A DNA stretch of 64,000 bases from Coffea arabica (Eukaryota; Streptophyta; Magnoliopsida; Gentianales; Rubiaceae): assembly GCF_036785885.1 (NCBI RefSeq), contig NC_092323.1:14144501-14208500 (forward strand). Direction: 5' to 3'. A model generated the notes under the pieces. The model saw nothing but the letters and a program-made list of their open reading frames with translations. It searched no databases and had not been told where the DNA came from. Below are positions 60,405 through 64,000 of the stretch, piece after piece. The first letter of the stretch is position 1, and each line of letters opens with the position of its first letter. The position numbers were made by a program, and so were the translations under genes.

Positions 60405-63400
60405 CTGAGTGTCGCGCCCCAAATTTAAATGAAAGGAAAAGTGTAAGAAAAATGAGTTTTTTTTTTATTTTAGAAAATAAAGATGTGTACCTTAAAAAAT
60501 GCGACGGTTTGGGCTCAAAACTTAGTCTAAAAGGGTTTTTAAGAAAATAGAAATTGCCACTTGGTATCGAATTTAAGTGTACCAAATCACCCAAAAATGT
60601 TTTTAACAAAAATAAAACAAAATAAAAATAAAACACTTTTCACAATTCCAAATATTTGAAAAACAATAGGAAATGAGTTCGAGAATCACGGTTGAAGCAA
60701 AGAAAGGCAAATGTTCGATTGATTCAAAGTTAAGGCACCCTTTCAACCTAGTCTAAACTAATTGCAAGATTTAGTCAAAATTTTTTTAATTTAACCTTTA
60801 AATTTATCACATTTGAATGCTTCCTATATAAATGCAAACCTAAACTTAAAAGAGGATATCGAAAGGGATAAAATGTCCATTCAAGATCTAATTGGTATCA
60901 ATCGTATTAATTGCATAGTCCAAATTAATCCATTGAAAAGATCACGAATATGCAAAGATGAAATTTGAAAAAAGAAAATTAAATTATATACAAAAGTATA
61001 AGTGACCAAAGAAAATGGAATGCAACATGATGGGTACGGAGAACTAAAATTTGTGACTCGATCTTTCTACTTATAGAGAGGAATATGAGCATGTTAGGGC
61101 TAAAAAAAATCATACTCGTCTATTTCCCTTATTCGAAGGGTGATTCTTCTAACTTATGCAAGCAAATGAACTAACATATTCCCTAATTACTTAAATAAAA
61201 TACAAGTCTAAATAACATGGTTTGCACATGTAGGGATAAGGGATTAATATAGAGGATATATCATGCAAATCGTAATAACCTAAAAATGAAAAAAATGCAT
61301 AAAATACAATAAATGTCATATAAAGTATGAATCTATCATGTAAACGGTCTAAAGGGTTTAACATTGGACTAACCCAATTCTATAAGTTATCACTAGCGTT
61401 GGACTAGAGAGAAATCGGGAGAAAAGTCACAACTAGTATTGGACTAGTGTGGTAATGTCATGTATTCATTATAAATAAATAAATAAAGCATATAAAGTAT
61501 AAATAAAACAAATAAATAAATAAAACATATAGAGCACATAACACATAAAATATAATATCTAAAAACAAAAACCCTAAGAAAGCGAAAGAACGTATAACCA
61601 CACAAGTATGCAAGCAAATAAAAACCTAACCATTACATTTGAGAGTCCTAACTACAATCTAAAAGGAGAGTTTTGACAATAATAAATCTATCTATTACAT
61701 TTATCTAACTAATTACATGTTTTGCAAACAACAAAAATTAGTTGTTACATTGCCTATCTAATTGCATTTCTTGCACAAGAGGGTACGATCTATCTATTAC
61801 AATTTGGCATTTAAATGCCTTTCAAATAAACATTGAAATTAAATAATAAATAAAATCTAAGAATGGATGAAATGAGTAAATAAAAATACATAAAACATAC
61901 AATCACACATAAAAAACACATAGGAGCACATAAAAAGAGTTTAAAGAATAATAGAGGGTACCTTTTTTGAAATAGTGGTTAAATGAGATAGAGTTTGCCT
62001 TATTTTACTCCAAAACCAACAAAATGATCAAGGCACCAATTTAATTTATAACACTTTAAAAGAAAATGTAAACATATAGCAAATTCACCTTATTATTTTT
62101 TAAAAAATATGAATAAATATAAAAATCCCTAACATTTACAAATTAGATGCATTTAAATGAAGCATGATTAACAATTAAAAAAAGATAAACAATTGTACTT
62201 AAGAAAACAAAAACCATTAGGGACTAAATTTCAAAAATTAGAAGGTTTTCAAGATCAAAAAATATTTTAAAAAAATTAGGGGTCAAAATCAAGTAAAAAT
62301 AAAGTTTAGGGACCAACATGTAATTAAATTAAGGACTTAAGTGAAATAAATTCAAAATTTAGGGTTATAATAAAATTATTTGAAAGATCAGGGGCCAAAT
62401 TGCAAAATTCATTTCTGATTTGCCAAAATTGCATACAAAAACCTTGTTGGGCCATTTTAGGGTAATTGTGCTGCACCACCTTGGCCCGAGAAAATTAAAC
62501 CAAATTGTATCATTAAGGAAAATATCCCGACCCGACTTATTCTACCAAAAACTTAACAAAAGTATTGGGATTGAATTTTGTAGCCCAACCATAAACTTAA
62601 GCAAAAAAATAAACATTAGCCATTTCTTAGCCCACAAACATAAATAACCTCAACTCAACTAGTTTTGACACAACAAACAAAACAAAGAAAAATGAGAAAA
62701 ACAAAAGCAGAAAGAGGATGAAGATTTCGACGGGTCAGCCCGTCGGGATCTGAAAAAATTTCGACCATAAATCTCGTTGGAAGTTATTTTTAAGGGGGTT
62801 TAAGGTCGGATTTTGATATAAACATGCTCTTCACAGTCTCATGAGTTCATTTAAATATCAAACAAACCCATGAAACACCACAAATCATGAGAAGAATGAA
62901 ATCTAAGACTTAAACCTACGGAAACACATGTAATGGTTTAAAATCACATGCACAACATTAAATCAACCAAGGAAGGATGCCATAGTTACCCAGGGATGAT
63001 GTTGAACTCAAGTAGACATGGGAAATCGCAAGAAAACACACCCACCTTCTTGGATCGAAGCAAACTCGACCCAACTACAGAAATTCAAGTGCTGATGAAC
63101 TGTCAACTTCGTGCTTGAATTCGAGGGATCTAGAGGCATTTTTTCAGGAAATTTTCAAAATGAAAGTTGCTCCCCTACAATCGTAGATGGTACATTAACA
63201 AAGATCTCGCTCAATAGACTTCGGATGAAGTCCAAAACCGAGACAAACAGCGCTGGTTCGTCAGCCCTGTTTTGATGTTTTTCTTCTTTTTTTTTTTTTT
63301 AAGAAAAAAATCTCTTGTTTTTCTCCTTTTTCTCTCCCCTATGCTTAGCCGACTTTCCTAACCATCTCCCTCTCTCTAAAAGCTGCATTATTTTCTATTT

Positions 63401-63972
63401 ATAAGGGACAAAACCCTAAAATCTAAGATGAATGGTTGGGATAAAAAAGAAAATGGGTTTATGTGGCTGTTTTTGATCCATTTGACTGTTTTGCCAGCTG
63501 TTTCTTGGTAGGTTTTTGGATGGTTGCATCAAAAAAATTCCAGCTATTTTTTTGGGCACTGTGGTTTCGTTGTTGCAAATTCAGGTGAAGAAACCTGTGT
63601 GTGTGCGTCGGATGAAGAAGATTTTTTTTTTTTTTAAAACGAAGCTGGGCCAAATGGGCCTCCTCTTATTTTATATCTTCAGGCTTTTTGGTGGGTTTGG
63701 TTTGTGCTTTTGAGTGGATTTTGTTCGAATTTTTTTGTATGGATTTTAGTGATTTTTTTTTCTTTTGGATTGGGCTAAAAATGAAGAATATTTTAAAATT
63801 CCATTTCTTCCTTTTCCTATAAAATAACATAAAATAAAAATGATTACTTAATCAATAATATAAAAATAAAGATACAATAAAAATTAGCAAATTTTTTTAT
63901 CAATAATATAAAAATAAAGATACAATAAAAATTAGCAAATTTTTTTGAAAAAAATTTGGTGTCTACACTGAG
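60405..63972 (+). mobile_element. Solo LTR of a large plant LTR retrotransposon (fossil)
   Basis: The LTR body is 60410-63967 (3,558 bp). It starts TGTCGCGCCCC and ends GGTGTCTACA, and is bounded by a perfect 5-bp target duplication CTGAG (60405-60409 and 63968-63972). No internal region or second LTR is present, so it is a solo LTR, the usual result of recombination between the two LTRs of a full element. A TATA-like CTATTTATAAGG near 63,393 in a CT-rich context suggests the U3/R boundary. Two 48-bp direct repeats lie at about 63,850-63,946. The great length and TGTCGCGCCCC start suggest the Ty3/gypsy Tat/Ogre side; this is an inference. It contains no genes. Confidence 0.82.
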
Positions 63973-64000
63973 AATTTAGATCAAATGGCAAAAAAAAAGA

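Noticed and set aside
1-64000. CRISPR arrays, operons, prokaryotic or organellar inserts
   Set aside because: Spliced plant genes dominate, and no regularly spaced repeat-spacer arrays or long prokaryotic frames are seen.

Overview
The window is nuclear DNA of a flowering plant, most likely a eudicot. The genes have spliced GT-AG introns and AT-rich intergenic DNA. The protein families are plant ones: a TGA bZIP factor, DYW and P-class pentatricopeptide (PPR) proteins, an F-box-associated protein and a CYP71-clan P450. Several classes of plant transposon are present. I cannot name the species; an asterid is a guess. No prokaryotic or organellar features are seen.

Layout. Bases 1-18,000 are almost gene-free. 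They hold the possible 5' end of an unidentified minus-strand gene (about 1,040-1,700), a three-copy tandem repeat, a probable Helitron 3' end, a small-MITE family, an LTR-like scrap, and a 916-bp Mutator-type foldback element with a 9-bp target duplication. A plus-strand TGA1/TGA4-type factor of 8 coding exons follows (19,693-23,715). Next come two tandem short-chain dehydrogenase/reductase genes. The first (26,016-27,632) is a pseudogene. The second (28,781-30,451) keeps its reading frame but has a non-consensus splice acceptor.

From 32 to 53 kb every gene is on the minus strand: an AGT2-like mitochondrial aminotransferase (9 exons), an intronless DYW PPR protein close to Arabidopsis At2g22070, a gamma-glutamyltransferase (6 exons), an F-box protein whose start codon appears to sit alone in its first coding exon, a PPR protein matching EMB2453/PPR5 (2 exons), and a tRNA-Trp(CCA) just upstream of it. 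PPR5, GGT and AGT2 are near neighbours in Arabidopsis (At4g39620 to At4g39660, from memory), so this looks like an old conserved block with other genes inserted.

From 53 to 56 kb lies a direct tandem duplication. Its first copy carries three small insertions that the second copy lacks. A 3 x 75-bp repeat then precedes a plus-strand cytochrome P450 resembling CYP736A (56,858-58,756). The window ends with a 3.56-kb solo LTR bounded by a perfect 5-bp target duplication (60,405-63,972).

No wholly new system stands out. The points most worth checking are the TGA factor with half of its redox cysteine pair missing, the ATG-only exon, two odd splice junctions, the filled/empty-site pair in the duplication, and a tRNA-Ile-headed SINE. 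Exon limits were read by eye from splice signals, reading frame and remembered family sequences; no alignment or transcript data were used.
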